A stretch of 64,000 bases of DNA, taken from assembly GCF_000499785.1 (NCBI RefSeq), contig NZ_HG726019.1, positions 124,001 through 188,000 on the forward strand. Direction: 5' to 3'. Of the stretch, positions 29,440 to 39,111 are shown one piece after another. Below the pieces are notes generated by a model, which was given only the letters and a program-made list of their open reading frames with translations, was not told where the DNA came from and made no database searches. Every line of letters begins with the position of its first letter. Positions within the stretch are counted from its first letter, which is position 1. The DNA comes from Bacteroides neonati (GTDB taxonomy: Bacteria > Bacteroidota > Bacteroidia > Bacteroidales > Bacteroidaceae). A program made the translations under genes and the position numbers.

Positions 29440-31431
29440 TCAAAACCCGTTTACCGCTCCGGGACCTTGCTGTGCGGTGGTAGGCCAACCCGGATTCTGA
29501 TAAATAGGAGATGTTGTCAGATCTTCCTTATTGCCCGGAGCAGCCGTTTGTATGAAATTATCCATTGCAATAGGTGCTAGATAATGGGCTGCATGCCATT
29601 TATAACCATTGTAAAATCGGTTGTTCTCTTCCACAATTTGATAAGGGCGCAGGTAAGTGCTCTGAGTTTTAGGAGAGACATTGGCTCTTGTTCCACCAAC
29701 AATCAACGTGGTTTCTCCGTCTGCATTCACATACTCTTTAAAATTGCTATCCCATAAATTGAATCCCTCAATGATATAAGGAGTTGTTATTAGCTGATCG
29801 ATAGCTCTCCAACGACGTAAATCGTCGTACCGGAAACCTTCTCCGATAAACTCACAACGGCGTTCGCGGCGAATATTATACATGGTAGCATCCGTCAGAA
29901 GTTTACCGGCTGTATAAGCTGCCCAGTCGCCCTTTGCCTCTTTGGCTATATCGGTAGCGGCAATGGTTTTCTCAAAATCGGTATCAACACCTGCTCTGTT
30001 GCGAATCTCGATCCAATACTTTTTCGCCTTCTCGTTTAAGGAGTTGTGTCGCATATAGTATGCTTCCATATAATTCAGATAGGCTTCTGCCGCGCGGAAG
30101 ATAGGCCAACCTGTATCTACAAATGCTCCCGGATAGAATTTAAAATTGCAATATTTTCTCAAGCTGTAACCGGTGACGTCTCGTTCGTCCGAAGAGCTGA
30201 TAATCATTGGATGGGCAAAGAAGTTATCGCCATTGTCACTGTATAAATAATCTCCTTTGATCTTGCAGAATAAGCGTAGTCTCCAATCGCGTTTTTGACG
30301 GAAGGAGTCAAAATCACGGTCTCCCTTATAGTCTGTTGAGGCATAGATCGGTAAGCCGTTTTCCATAAGGAATGATTCGACAAACCCTTTGGTGTAGCCA
30401 GATCCGTTACTACCGTAATATAGATAGCGTGTCGTTACATGTGATGACAATACGGCATCGTAATCTCTCCAAAACAAAACTTCAGGATATCCTTCCAGAT
30501 TTTCGTCGCTAAACATCTTAAAGTAAGGGTTCTGAATCTCCTTTGTGAGTTCTGTTTCATTTTTTGTGTTTGTGGTCAACTGAATCTTGTCTGCCACTAC
30601 AGCCGATGACTCAATTGCTTGTTCCAAAAAGAACTCTATTTCTTTTTCAATACTTCCGGTAGGAAAATGATAAGAAGCGTTATATTCTTTCGTTGCTCCC
30701 GGCCAGTTTGAACCTTGGGGCACGAAAGGGGTACCCTTAAAGTTTGTCAGCCAGGAAGCTTCGAACAGAGCTACTCTCGATTTGAACAAATAGGCAACAT
30801 CTTTGGATATTCGATTTTTCTGATTAGGAGAAACCTGTTTAAGCAGGTTGATCGCATTGTCTAAATCGGATAAAATGAAACGGGCAACCTCATTTCTTGG
30901 CATTCGTTTACTAGCCTCAATCAGTGCCGGTTCCTCATCCGGTAGTGTTGTTTTAATGATAGGGAAGTCTCCATATTCTTTTAATTTCAGGAAGTAGTTA
31001 TAGGCTCGTAGAAAATAGACTTCGCCGATATAATGATTGATGTTTTCGGTGTTTCCTTGAATTAAGTTTAATTTTTGACGCTCTAATACTGCATCCAGAA
31101 AATAGTTACAGTTATAAATTGTTTTGAACTCCCAGTTTCCACCATTCTTGTCTACGCGATAATTGCCTGGTGAGAAGCGGTTCCCGGGTGATACGGCCGC
31201 TTGATTGTCAGTATTATTATCTTCACCGCTCATCATGGTCCATCCTTCCGGTGTACGAAAACTGTAAAGAGTGATTGAATAAGAGGCTAAATCCGATTCG
31301 GACATAAAAAACTTGTCGGGTGATACTGCCGATAAAGGTGCCCTATCGAGGAAGTCATTACACGATGTCAAGCCCAAGAGTGCTATGCCGCAAATACATG
31401 AGCTCCATGTTTTGTTTATTGTTATTTTCAT
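29440..31431 (-). CDS. SusD/RagB outer-membrane glycan-binding lipoprotein
   Basis: Surface lipoprotein that caps its SusC partner and binds the glycan. Seen: 663 residues, long for the family; lipoprotein signal ending in LGLTSC with Cys at about 24; SusD-like N-terminal repeats (NCNYFLDAVLERQ near 106, AYNYFLKLKEYGDFPII near 139); and the C-terminal hallmark RRERRCEFIGEGFRYDDLRRWRAID near 521-545. It follows susC by 12 bases. The neighbouring fucosidase and esterases suggest an acetylated, fucosylated glycan. Confidence 0.95.
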   Translation of the reverse strand: MKITINKTWSSCICGIALLGLTSCNDFLDRAPLSAVSPDKFFMSESDLASYSITLYSFRTPEGWTMMSGEDNNTDNQAAVSPGNRFSPGNYRVDKNGGNWEFKTIYNCNYFLDAVLERQKLNLIQGNTENINHYIGEVYFLRAYNYFLKLKEYGDFPIIKTTLPDEEPALIEASKRMPRNEVARFILSDLDNAINLLKQVSPNQKNRISKDVAYLFKSRVALFEASWLTNFKGTPFVPQGSNWPGATKEYNASYHFPTGSIEKEIEFFLEQAIESSAVVADKIQLTTNTKNETELTKEIQNPYFKMFSDENLEGYPEVLFWRDYDAVLSSHVTTRYLYYGSNGSGYTKGFVESFLMENGLPIYASTDYKGDRDFDSFRQKRDWRLRLFCKIKGDYLYSDNGDNFFAHPMIISSSDERDVTGYSLRKYCNFKFYPGAFVDTGWPIFRAAEAYLNYMEAYYMRHNSLNEKAKKYWIEIRNRAGVDTDFEKTIAATDIAKEAKGDWAAYTAGKLLTDATMYNIRRERRCEFIGEGFRYDDLRRWRAIDQLITTPYIIEGFNLWDSNFKEYVNADGETTLIVGGTRANVSPKTQSTYLRPYQIVEENNRFYNGYKWHAAHYLAPIAMDNFIQTAAPGNKEDLTTSPIYQNPGWPTTAQQGPGAVNGF

Positions 31432-31443
31432 TATTTTGTCGAA

Positions 31444-34400
31444 TTAAAAGTTAACACTTAAGCCAAAAGATATAGTCGTCTGGAGAGGGTAAGAGCGTCC
31501 GGCTCCCTGATCGCCTGAGAAAGATTCAGGATCAAAAGCTTTGCTTAAACTAGTGCCTGTCCATAGGTTCTCTGCAGAAACAAATAATCTAAGCTTTTGC
31601 ATAGCTGCCTTCTGACTCAGAATAAGAGGGAGGGTGTATCCTAACTGAACATTTTTTAAACGGATATAAGCACCACTTTGTAGATAGCGTGTCTGAATCT
31701 GTTGGTTCTTTGCATTATCAAAAATAGGACGTGCATAGTAAGCATTCAGGTTTTCACCCATGGGGTCATCAGCTAAGCGGAAGTAGTCTTCGTGTGCTTT
31801 CAAACCCATACCATGCCACTTACTAGTAGCACCAAATAACTGAGGACTACCCAGCCACAAATCGCGTTTCATGGTTCCCTGAAAGAAAACAGAGCAATCA
31901 AATCCTTTCCAATCGCCATCTAAGGTGAGTCCGAAGTTATAGCGTGGGGTGTCGTTGCCAATAATTTTTTTGTCACCCATATCTCCCAATACGCTTTTTC
32001 CGCCATTGATTTCTCCATCTCCATTCAAATCGGCATACATAATGTCGCCGGCGGCCCATTCTGAACCCAATGCATTTTGGTTTACTTTGGATAAGTGTGC
32101 ATTCATTTCATCGTTGGTTTTTGCGATGCCAAGGGTGGTATATCCCCATATTTCACCTAGATATTGTCCGACATGATAAATCTTTGTGCCATTATCATAG
32201 TTTAAAATGTTGTTTGATTCATTCGGGTATTTCATTACCTTAGAGCGTGCATCGGCTACAGTAAACCTTACCCCATATGACAATCCGTTTTTCAAACGAT
32301 CTCTCCAACCGATACTCAACTCCCAGCCTGCCGTTTTAAGGTCGGCATTATTCATTTTTGGAACGCTGGTTCCTAGTGTAAGAGGAAGTTCCGGAGCAGG
32401 ACCTACCATGTTGCGCGTATAGCGGTTAAACCAGTCGAAAGAGCCACTAAGCCTGTTATTAAAAAAACCAAAGTCGAGTCCTATATTCCAAGATTCCACT
32501 TTCTCCCAGGTTAAATATTTGCTAATGAGGGGCGCTGCTTCTATTTTATTGGGATTTGTTCCGTTCAATAGCCAGTTGCTGCCATTGGCTGTTATCTTCA
32601 TCAATGAGTAGAATGGGTACAACGATTCTGTATTTTGATTACCTAATGTACCATAGGATGCTCTAACTTTCAGCAGGCTGACCTCTTTACTCAACGACTC
32701 CATAAATGGTTCGTGTGTAATATTCCAGCCACCTGATAAAGAGGGGAACCAGTTCCAGCGCTCTTCGCTCAAAAAACGAGAAGTACCGTCATAACGTAAA
32801 TTGGCTTCCAACAAGTATCGTCCTTTATAGTCATAATTTACCCGACCAAAGAAACCGGCGGTTGCCCAATGATTATAGCTTCCGTCTGTTATTTTGTCAG
32901 CACCTGTTGCTGTATTGATGGTCGGTAAGAAAGGAGTAATCAATCCGTCCCGATAAGCCTGAATGCCTCTGTCTTTATTCAATTCCGCATTGAATCCGAT
33001 CATTGCTTTGTACGTATGTGTGTCATTGATCGTTTGTCCATACTCGGTATATAAATTGGTATTGAAGAAGTTCTCTCTGTACCCTTTTTCGGTAACACGG
33101 GAAAGCCCTGTTGCATAGGAACCAACAGGCATTACATTAAAATTAACGCCATCGATACCCACCTCTTTTATAGGTAATACTTCGTTGTGGACAAAGAGAT
33201 TGCGAGTTCTATAATTACCTTCAGCAAAGATTTTCCAATTTTTGATGGGTTCCAGAACAAGTTGCAATTGTTGGTATAAGTAATCGTCTTGTGTTTTGGC
33301 GCGTCCCCCATCACGCAAAGCAGGAATATAGGTGGCATAGGTATTGCCGCCATGCTCATAGTTTCCGGGTACGGTTGGCCATGTGCGCGATAATCCTTGA
33401 TAGAATAGTCGGCTGTTGTCTGTTAAGAATTGAGGTTGATCGGTGTCGGCACGAGTAAATTTTGTAGAGACATTGATCGAAGCCCAGTCGGCTAACTTTG
33501 CATTGATTTTTGTAGAAAAGGCATAACGCTGGAAATTATCATCTCCATAGCGTAACAGTCCATTCTGATCCAGGTAATTCCCCGAAATATAATATTGTAC
33601 GCTTTCACTACCCCCATTGATCGATACATTCTGCTCATGGGCAAAAGCGTTGCTTTTGTAATGCTCTTTTAGCCAGTCAACGTTGTTATTACCATATTCC
33701 CAGGCATTGTATAAATTGGAGTTATTTTTGTCGGGTATACTCTGAGTTGTTATTTCACCTTTTTGAAAGGCAACAATTCGATCCATCGTTTCCTTGTCAA
33801 ATACAACACCTTGATTTGCGTTTGTCGATGCTAAGTTATAGTAATTGGCAAAGCTATACGAATCCATCATTTCAGCCATCCGGGTAGGTGAAGATAAGCG
33901 GAAGCTGGCGTTGTATGCTACATTGGGTTTCCCTGCTTTTCCTTTTTTGGTTGTCACCAGAATGACACCAAAAGAGGCTCTTGATCCATAGACAGATGCG
34001 GCGGCGGCATCTTTCAGCACGGTAACGTTTTCGATATCCTGTGGATTGAGGGCATTAATGTCTCCATCCATTCCATCGATAAGAATCAGCGGAGACGATT
34101 TTGAGCCGCTTCCGATAGTACCCGCTCCGCGAATATTAATATTCATACCGTTATTTAGCTCTCCACCCGCACTGTTCATCATGATGTTCAAGCCGGGAAG
34201 TACCCCTTGTAGGGCTTGAGTTGCATTCGTTACGGGGCGTGATTGAAGTACCTCGTCGCTCACTGTACCTACTGCTCCAGTGAGATTTACTTTTTTCTGC
34301 GTACCAAAACCGACAATGACTACTTCATCTAGTTGTTTGGTATTCTCTTGTAGTTTGATATGGATTACTTTTCCTGTTACGGCTACCTCCTGGGAAATAT

Positions 34401-34680
34401 AACCGATGTACGAAATAATAAGTGTCGCACCTTTAGGAGCATTGAGTTTAAAATTACCGTCCAAGTCAGTAATTGTACCGGTCTGAGCACCTTTGATGAC
34501 GATTGATGCACCAATAATAGGCTCTCCTGCGTCGTCTGTAACAGTTCCTGTTATGGCAGTCTGTTGTTGTGTAATGTCGGCAACGAATGATCCATGTGTT
34601 GTTTCTGCGAATACACTTCCGGGAAAGCTTAGCGCGAAACTCATAAAAATCAAGCCAACCGTCTTTGTCCTTTTTGACAT
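31444..34680 (-). CDS. SusC/RagA TonB-dependent glycan transporter
   Basis: Outer-membrane barrel that imports oligosaccharides using TonB energy. Seen: 1078 residues. Signal peptide (1-25, GSVFA), carboxypeptidase D-like regulatory domain (about 43-115, ITGTVTDDAGEPIIGASIVIKG cut into two strands), TonB-box-like EVVIVGFGTQKK near 118-130, plug domain with LILIDGMDGDINALNPQDIE near 197 and VLKDAAAASVYGSRAS near 222, then a large barrel ending in ISFGLSVNF with a terminal Phe, as usual for outer-membrane barrels. It pairs with SusD downstream. No -7 box was found in the 278-base spacer upstream. Confidence 0.97.
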   Translation of the reverse strand: MSKRTKTVGLIFMSFALSFPGSVFAETTHGSFVADITQQQTAITGTVTDDAGEPIIGASIVIKGAQTGTITDLDGNFKLNAPKGATLIISYIGYISQEVAVTGKVIHIKLQENTKQLDEVVIVGFGTQKKVNLTGAVGTVSDEVLQSRPVTNATQALQGVLPGLNIMMNSAGGELNNGMNINIRGAGTIGSGSKSSPLILIDGMDGDINALNPQDIENVTVLKDAAAASVYGSRASFGVILVTTKKGKAGKPNVAYNASFRLSSPTRMAEMMDSYSFANYYNLASTNANQGVVFDKETMDRIVAFQKGEITTQSIPDKNNSNLYNAWEYGNNNVDWLKEHYKSNAFAHEQNVSINGGSESVQYYISGNYLDQNGLLRYGDDNFQRYAFSTKINAKLADWASINVSTKFTRADTDQPQFLTDNSRLFYQGLSRTWPTVPGNYEHGGNTYATYIPALRDGGRAKTQDDYLYQQLQLVLEPIKNWKIFAEGNYRTRNLFVHNEVLPIKEVGIDGVNFNVMPVGSYATGLSRVTEKGYRENFFNTNLYTEYGQTINDTHTYKAMIGFNAELNKDRGIQAYRDGLITPFLPTINTATGADKITDGSYNHWATAGFFGRVNYDYKGRYLLEANLRYDGTSRFLSEERWNWFPSLSGGWNITHEPFMESLSKEVSLLKVRASYGTLGNQNTESLYPFYSLMKITANGSNWLLNGTNPNKIEAAPLISKYLTWEKVESWNIGLDFGFFNNRLSGSFDWFNRYTRNMVGPAPELPLTLGTSVPKMNNADLKTAGWELSIGWRDRLKNGLSYGVRFTVADARSKVMKYPNESNNILNYDNGTKIYHVGQYLGEIWGYTTLGIAKTNDEMNAHLSKVNQNALGSEWAAGDIMYADLNGDGEINGGKSVLGDMGDKKIIGNDTPRYNFGLTLDGDWKGFDCSVFFQGTMKRDLWLGSPQLFGATSKWHGMGLKAHEDYFRLADDPMGENLNAYYARPIFDNAKNQQIQTRYLQSGAYIRLKNVQLGYTLPLILSQKAAMQKLRLFVSAENLWTGTSLSKAFDPESFSGDQGAGRSYPLQTTISFGLSVNF

Positions 34681-34958
34681 AATTGTTGTTTTTAAGGTTA
34701 ATAAATGTGGTTCTTATTTCGCCCTAAGTTCATTAAGAGGAGCTTAGGTCTTTTTCTACGTTATCACTTCGAATGACTTACAATTCTGATTGTTCTGTCG
34801 GTTATTTTCTAACTCCATACAAGAGCACTTTGGTAGCACGTAATCGGTAAAAATAGGAGGAAGTGCGATTTGAGTATGGACATAGGTTCCCCGTACCACC
34901 CCTACCGCGTATGCGATAAGGATGGCTTTACAAAAGAAATAAATAGTAGGGATGTGGT
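34681..34958. other. Leader/spacer upstream of susC
   Basis: No gene. A weak 6-bp hairpin (CCTAAG 34723-34728, CTTAGG 34743-34748) is followed on the plus strand by TCTTTTTC. I see no clear TAnnTTTG box for susC on the minus strand, so the promoter may lack that form because the hybrid regulator recruits polymerase. Confidence 0.4.
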
Positions 34959-37073
34959 TTACTGCCCGATCAGTTTAGCTATCTCGGCTGCCCATACCTG
35001 ATATCCGGCAGTGGTCAGGTGTATATAATCGCCTCCGTAAAGTCCGTCTTTCATGGTGCCATCGGCTTCAACGAACCATTGAGTCGGATTGATATACTCT
35101 ACTCCTTTTAGCTTGGTGCGTGCCAGTATCTGATGAATTTTGTTGCATTTGATACGAATGGCACTATTTCCCTCCTTGCCTGACGGTAGTAATCCCATAA
35201 GGATAATTCGTGTGTCCGGCAACTGTTTGCGTGCTTCTTGAGTTACTGCGATGATGCCTTCGGCTACATGCTCGGGTGTCTCATTTTCTCCGATCAGGTC
35301 GTTGATGCCGATGGCGATTATCGCATTTTTCGGATGAGCGCTGTTGTAGTTTCCGTGACGAATGCGCCATTGCAGGTTTTGAGTACGATCTCCTGATATA
35401 CCGGCACTTTCCCACTGATCCTTACCGATAGCATTATCCATGACTGTTTTTCCCGGCTTATAGCTCACTGCTTTGCGGTTTCCGCCCCATCCCTGTGTAA
35501 TTGAGTTTCCCAGCAAGAGTAGTTTGAGGTTTTTCCCTTCGAGGGTGCGGGTAATATCCTCTGATACACTATGCCATTCATTACCCTCTACCCATCCGGC
35601 GGCCGAACGGAACTCATTTCCCGGAACTGCAAGGATGCACGGGTTGCGCTCTCTACCTGTAGCTGTAAGGATGAAACGAACAATAGGTTCCGGATTATTG
35701 AGAGAATGGGGGTGATGCCCTATTCCCGGTTTGTGTATGACGGTCAATGGTTTGTTCAGCTCCCGGAGTCTGGCTTCGAAGATGTCCGTATTCTCTGCTG
35801 TTGGTACTACCTTATCGGTATCGCCTACTACGTGCAACATTGGTATGTTTGCTTTGGCTAATATTGCTGCATGGTCTATCGGATTTTGTTTATAATTAAG
35901 TGCCTCTTGCTCATTGGCAAATTTGTAGGATTTCATGAGTTGCTCTGTTTCGGCTTTCGATCCGGCAGATGTTCCTTTACCCATTGGCCAGCTTTTTATA
36001 TCCATCACAGGAGCGTCGGCATAGATGCAGGCTACTTTTTCCGGATTCTGGGCAGCCCAGTTGTAGATGATAAGACCACCGCGGCTCATACCTTCAAGAA
36101 CAACTTTCTTATGGAAGCCGGCTTTACGCATGCGCTTGTAGAAACTGTTCCATCGGGCTACGGCTTCGGGGGAGCCGTATAAGCCTGCCACATCACAGTA
36201 TACGATATGGAAACCATTTTCCAACATATCAATGTCTGTTTGTGGTTCGTGATTCCAAAAGCGTGCACGGATCATCCACGGTTTTCCTTTTGCCTCGGTA
36301 CGTGGTTGCACAACAAAGCATTTGGTGCCATCATTGGTAAATTCGTAGCCCTGATAACCATGAAAATTGAACTTCTTGTCCTCTTTAAGATTTAGAGCTT
36401 GTGTGAGGTCTTTCCCAATCTCCGGTTTAAGTGTTAAGTATTCGTATATCTTTCGGGCTATTTTTCCGGCTCCGATAGAAGATGGATGTAGTTTGTCGGG
36501 CATCATGCTTCCTTCCCATTTGTCGCCAAACAGATTGAAAAGGTTAATTACTTCCAGATTGTTGCTATAGGCTATCTCTTCTATTGCAGGGCGAGTGAAC
36601 TTCTCTATCACAAGGTTACTGATTCCCGGTTCGTCGGGTAAAAAGCAACGCACAGGAGTCAGTAAGATAATACGGGGATGTGATTCGAGTTTTCGGTAAC
36701 TATCAATGAGGGCCTGATAGTCTGCCTTAAAATCGTCATTGTATTTACGATTTTGTGGCTTGGAGTCGTTAGTACCTAGCTTGATTAGTATGATATCCGG
36801 TTGAAACTCCTGTGATTTGCGGTAGGCATCGGTTTTGATGTAAGGCGAATCTCCCTTTGACAGTAGGGTAGTAGCCGATACTCCGAAGTTTTCCACTTCA
36901 TAGTCATCTCCCAGATATGATTGCAATTGGGCGGGATAAGAATTTTTCTCTCGATTGGCTATTCCGGCTCCATAAGTGATGCTGTTGCCTATACAAGCTA
37001 CGCGGATTGGAGCGGCATAAGTTGCCATCGCGCTAAGCAATAAGACGAAAAGGAAGGAAAATAGTTTATTCAT
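34959..37073 (-). CDS. Three-domain secreted esterase: SGNH, alpha/beta hydrolase, SGNH
   Basis: Seen: 704 residues, signal peptide (1-20, ATYA), then three hydrolase modules with their catalytic residues present. SGNH-1 (about 22-230): ACIGNSITYGAG with Ser31, KLGTNDSK near 97, PDKLHPSSIG near 193. Alpha/beta hydrolase (about 235-480): EGMSRGGLII with Ser near 330, GDTDKVVP near 418, GIGHHPHSL near 452. SGNH-2 (about 500-704): LLGNSITQGWGG near 521, IAIGINDLIG near 594, GGDYIHLTTAGY near 682. It probably deacylates a complex glycan at more than one position. Between the GH29 gene and susC in the same PUL. I know fusions of two of these modules but not of all three with certainty. Confidence 0.85.
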   Translation of the reverse strand: MNKLFSFLFVLLLSAMATYAAPIRVACIGNSITYGAGIANREKNSYPAQLQSYLGDDYEVENFGVSATTLLSKGDSPYIKTDAYRKSQEFQPDIILIKLGTNDSKPQNRKYNDDFKADYQALIDSYRKLESHPRIILLTPVRCFLPDEPGISNLVIEKFTRPAIEEIAYSNNLEVINLFNLFGDKWEGSMMPDKLHPSSIGAGKIARKIYEYLTLKPEIGKDLTQALNLKEDKKFNFHGYQGYEFTNDGTKCFVVQPRTEAKGKPWMIRARFWNHEPQTDIDMLENGFHIVYCDVAGLYGSPEAVARWNSFYKRMRKAGFHKKVVLEGMSRGGLIIYNWAAQNPEKVACIYADAPVMDIKSWPMGKGTSAGSKAETEQLMKSYKFANEQEALNYKQNPIDHAAILAKANIPMLHVVGDTDKVVPTAENTDIFEARLRELNKPLTVIHKPGIGHHPHSLNNPEPIVRFILTATGRERNPCILAVPGNEFRSAAGWVEGNEWHSVSEDITRTLEGKNLKLLLLGNSITQGWGGNRKAVSYKPGKTVMDNAIGKDQWESAGISGDRTQNLQWRIRHGNYNSAHPKNAIIAIGINDLIGENETPEHVAEGIIAVTQEARKQLPDTRIILMGLLPSGKEGNSAIRIKCNKIHQILARTKLKGVEYINPTQWFVEADGTMKDGLYGGDYIHLTTAGYQVWAAEIAKLIGQ

Positions 37074-37098
37074 AACGTATCGTGTTTTTAATAATTAT

Positions 37099-39030
37099 TT
37101 ATTTCTGAAAGCTCCATTCGGCCAAACCGATTTGCGGATCATTGTCTACCGTACGAGTCACTTTTAATATCAAGTAGCGGGTTGTCACCGGGGCGAATCG
37201 AACTACCTGTTCAATCGGGTTACTCTTGATATTCGAAAACTCGCCCTTAGCTATAATCCTCTCAGGCTGGTCGGGTTTCGATGCGGTATATAACTCATAG
37301 GATGAGATAAGCCCGCTGGGGTATGAAGCCTGATCCGGTAAATAGGTTAACATAGAAACTGTTTGGTTTTTTTTTAAATCAAAAGTAAGGCTGTGGCTAT
37401 TGATAAAGCAAGTCGTATTTGTATTCTTGTCGTAAGCTTTCCGGCTTTTCCGGTCGCTGATACCTTTTATTTGATAAGGTATTGATGGTGTCTGTGTAGT
37501 AACGGTGGTGCTCTCTTGTGGTGTCGTAACGGTGTCTGAAAAATAAGCTTCTATATTGTTGATTGTTAGCGGATCTCTGGCATCTGTAAAGTGGATGCGC
37601 AGACGGTCGGCTGTTGTTGAAGGAAAACGCAGGATACGCTTATACCCCACAGTAGTAGTCTCTTCGCCTGTGGATACGGGTTGCCATTGACCGTTGGCAT
37701 ATACTTCAATACGGAATGCCTTCACTCGCTGTCCGAGTGGAATGTATTCCTGAATAAGAAGGCGATTAAGCGGAGTCGGTTTCGTGAACGTAAAGGTCAG
37801 TGAAGCAGCGGTTATCCCATCGGACGTAGCCCAGTAAGAATCGTAATTCCCATCAGTAATGCATGCAGGCGAGTACTCTTTCGAACGGCTGTTGCTCGCT
37901 TCGGGTACGATACCCGATAGTAGGTTGTGATTGAGCTCAGCACGTATCTGCTGATACCACATCACTGCGCGGGTAGAGTCTATTGGATGAATCCGTCCGG
38001 TGCGGTCTACAGGAAAGTTTAATAACAAGGTTGCATTGTGTCCTACACTTCTGTAATACAGGTCGGTCAAGTGCTCTACACTTTTCACTCGGTCATCTTC
38101 ATTGGCATGATAAAACCACCCCGGGCGAATAGACACATCACACTCGGCTGCTACCCACTGATTGCCATCGGCATGTCCGTATTGCAGCTCACGGTAGTTG
38201 GCATAGCCCGGATAAACCTCTCCTTCGCGCAGAAAAGACCAGTTGGTTTCGCCTGCATAGCCATTCTCGTTGCCTACCCAGCGACAGCCGGGACCTCCAT
38301 CGGAGAATACGATAGCTTGAGGTTGTACCTTATCTAGTAAGCGGTAAATGCGCGGATAGTCGTAATATAGTTTTCGATCAATGGAACGAGAGTCTTTGGA
38401 TCCACCATACCATCCGTCTCCACCGTTTGCTCCATCAAACCAGACTTCAAATACCTCTCCATAGTTTGTCATAAGCTCGGCAAGTTGTTTATGGAAATAC
38501 TCTACATACTCGGGAGTACCATAAAAAGCCTGATGACGATCCCAGGGAGAAAGGTAAACCGCAAATTTGATACCGTATTTTTTGCAGGCATCGGCCAGTT
38601 CACGTACCAAATCGCCTTTCCCGTTTTTCCAGGGAGATTGCTTAATACTGTAATCGGTATACTGAGTAGGCCACAGACAGAATCCATCGTGATGCTTGGC
38701 TGTTAAAATAACACCTTTCATACCCGATTTTACAAAGGTTTGTACCCATTGTTCGCAATCCAGATTCGATGGGTTAAAGGTCTTAGGGTCGGCATCACCG
38801 TATCCCCATTCTCTGTCGTTAAACGTGTTGAGCCCGAAGTGTACAAAAGCATAAGTTTCCATCTTTTGCCATTCCACCTGTTTCTTTTCTGGGATGGGTA
38901 GGAGGGGTTGAACTGACGTTCCCTCTCGACCAGGTGCCAGTTCTTTTGTTTGTGCTAATGCCCAAGCCGATACTCCGGTCCATAGACAGATGAAAAGAAG
39001 TAACTTCATTAGAAACGTTTTGTCTTTCAT
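37099..39030 (-). CDS. GH29 alpha-L-fucosidase with F5/8-type C domain
   Basis: Seen from the ATG at 39030: 643 residues. Signal peptide (MKDKTFLMKLLLFICLWTGV, then SAWALAQ), GH29 barrel with YAFVHFGLNTFNDREWGYG, ILTAKHHDGFCLWPTQYTDY, YLSPWDRHQAFYG, and EVWFDGANGG near 197 with the predicted nucleophile Asp. A discoidin-like (F5/8 type C) domain follows (about 385-500, NSRSKEYSPACITDGNYDSYW), plus a further beta domain to the end. The layout fits GH29 enzymes of the alpha-1,3/4 type, though specificity is uncertain. The frame extends to 39069, but a near-consensus -7 box (GATATTTG, 39067-39074) overlaps that start, favouring 39030. Confidence 0.9.
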   Translation of the reverse strand: MKDKTFLMKLLLFICLWTGVSAWALAQTKELAPGREGTSVQPLLPIPEKKQVEWQKMETYAFVHFGLNTFNDREWGYGDADPKTFNPSNLDCEQWVQTFVKSGMKGVILTAKHHDGFCLWPTQYTDYSIKQSPWKNGKGDLVRELADACKKYGIKFAVYLSPWDRHQAFYGTPEYVEYFHKQLAELMTNYGEVFEVWFDGANGGDGWYGGSKDSRSIDRKLYYDYPRIYRLLDKVQPQAIVFSDGGPGCRWVGNENGYAGETNWSFLREGEVYPGYANYRELQYGHADGNQWVAAECDVSIRPGWFYHANEDDRVKSVEHLTDLYYRSVGHNATLLLNFPVDRTGRIHPIDSTRAVMWYQQIRAELNHNLLSGIVPEASNSRSKEYSPACITDGNYDSYWATSDGITAASLTFTFTKPTPLNRLLIQEYIPLGQRVKAFRIEVYANGQWQPVSTGEETTTVGYKRILRFPSTTADRLRIHFTDARDPLTINNIEAYFSDTVTTPQESTTVTTQTPSIPYQIKGISDRKSRKAYDKNTNTTCFINSHSLTFDLKKNQTVSMLTYLPDQASYPSGLISSYELYTASKPDQPERIIAKGEFSNIKSNPIEQVVRFAPVTTRYLILKVTRTVDNDPQIGLAEWSFQK

Positions 39031-39111
39031 ATAAACACTATTAAAAAGGTGAAAAATGCATGGGTGCAAATATCCATATTATTGCTTTTAGTTATTTCCT
39101 GAACAGTTCTT

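Noticed and set aside
34493..34755. Antisense small RNA across the susC start, as described for some Bacteroides PULs
   Set aside because: A weak plus-strand hairpin with TCTTTTTC exists at 34723-34755, but no TAnnTTTG promoter was found on the plus strand.
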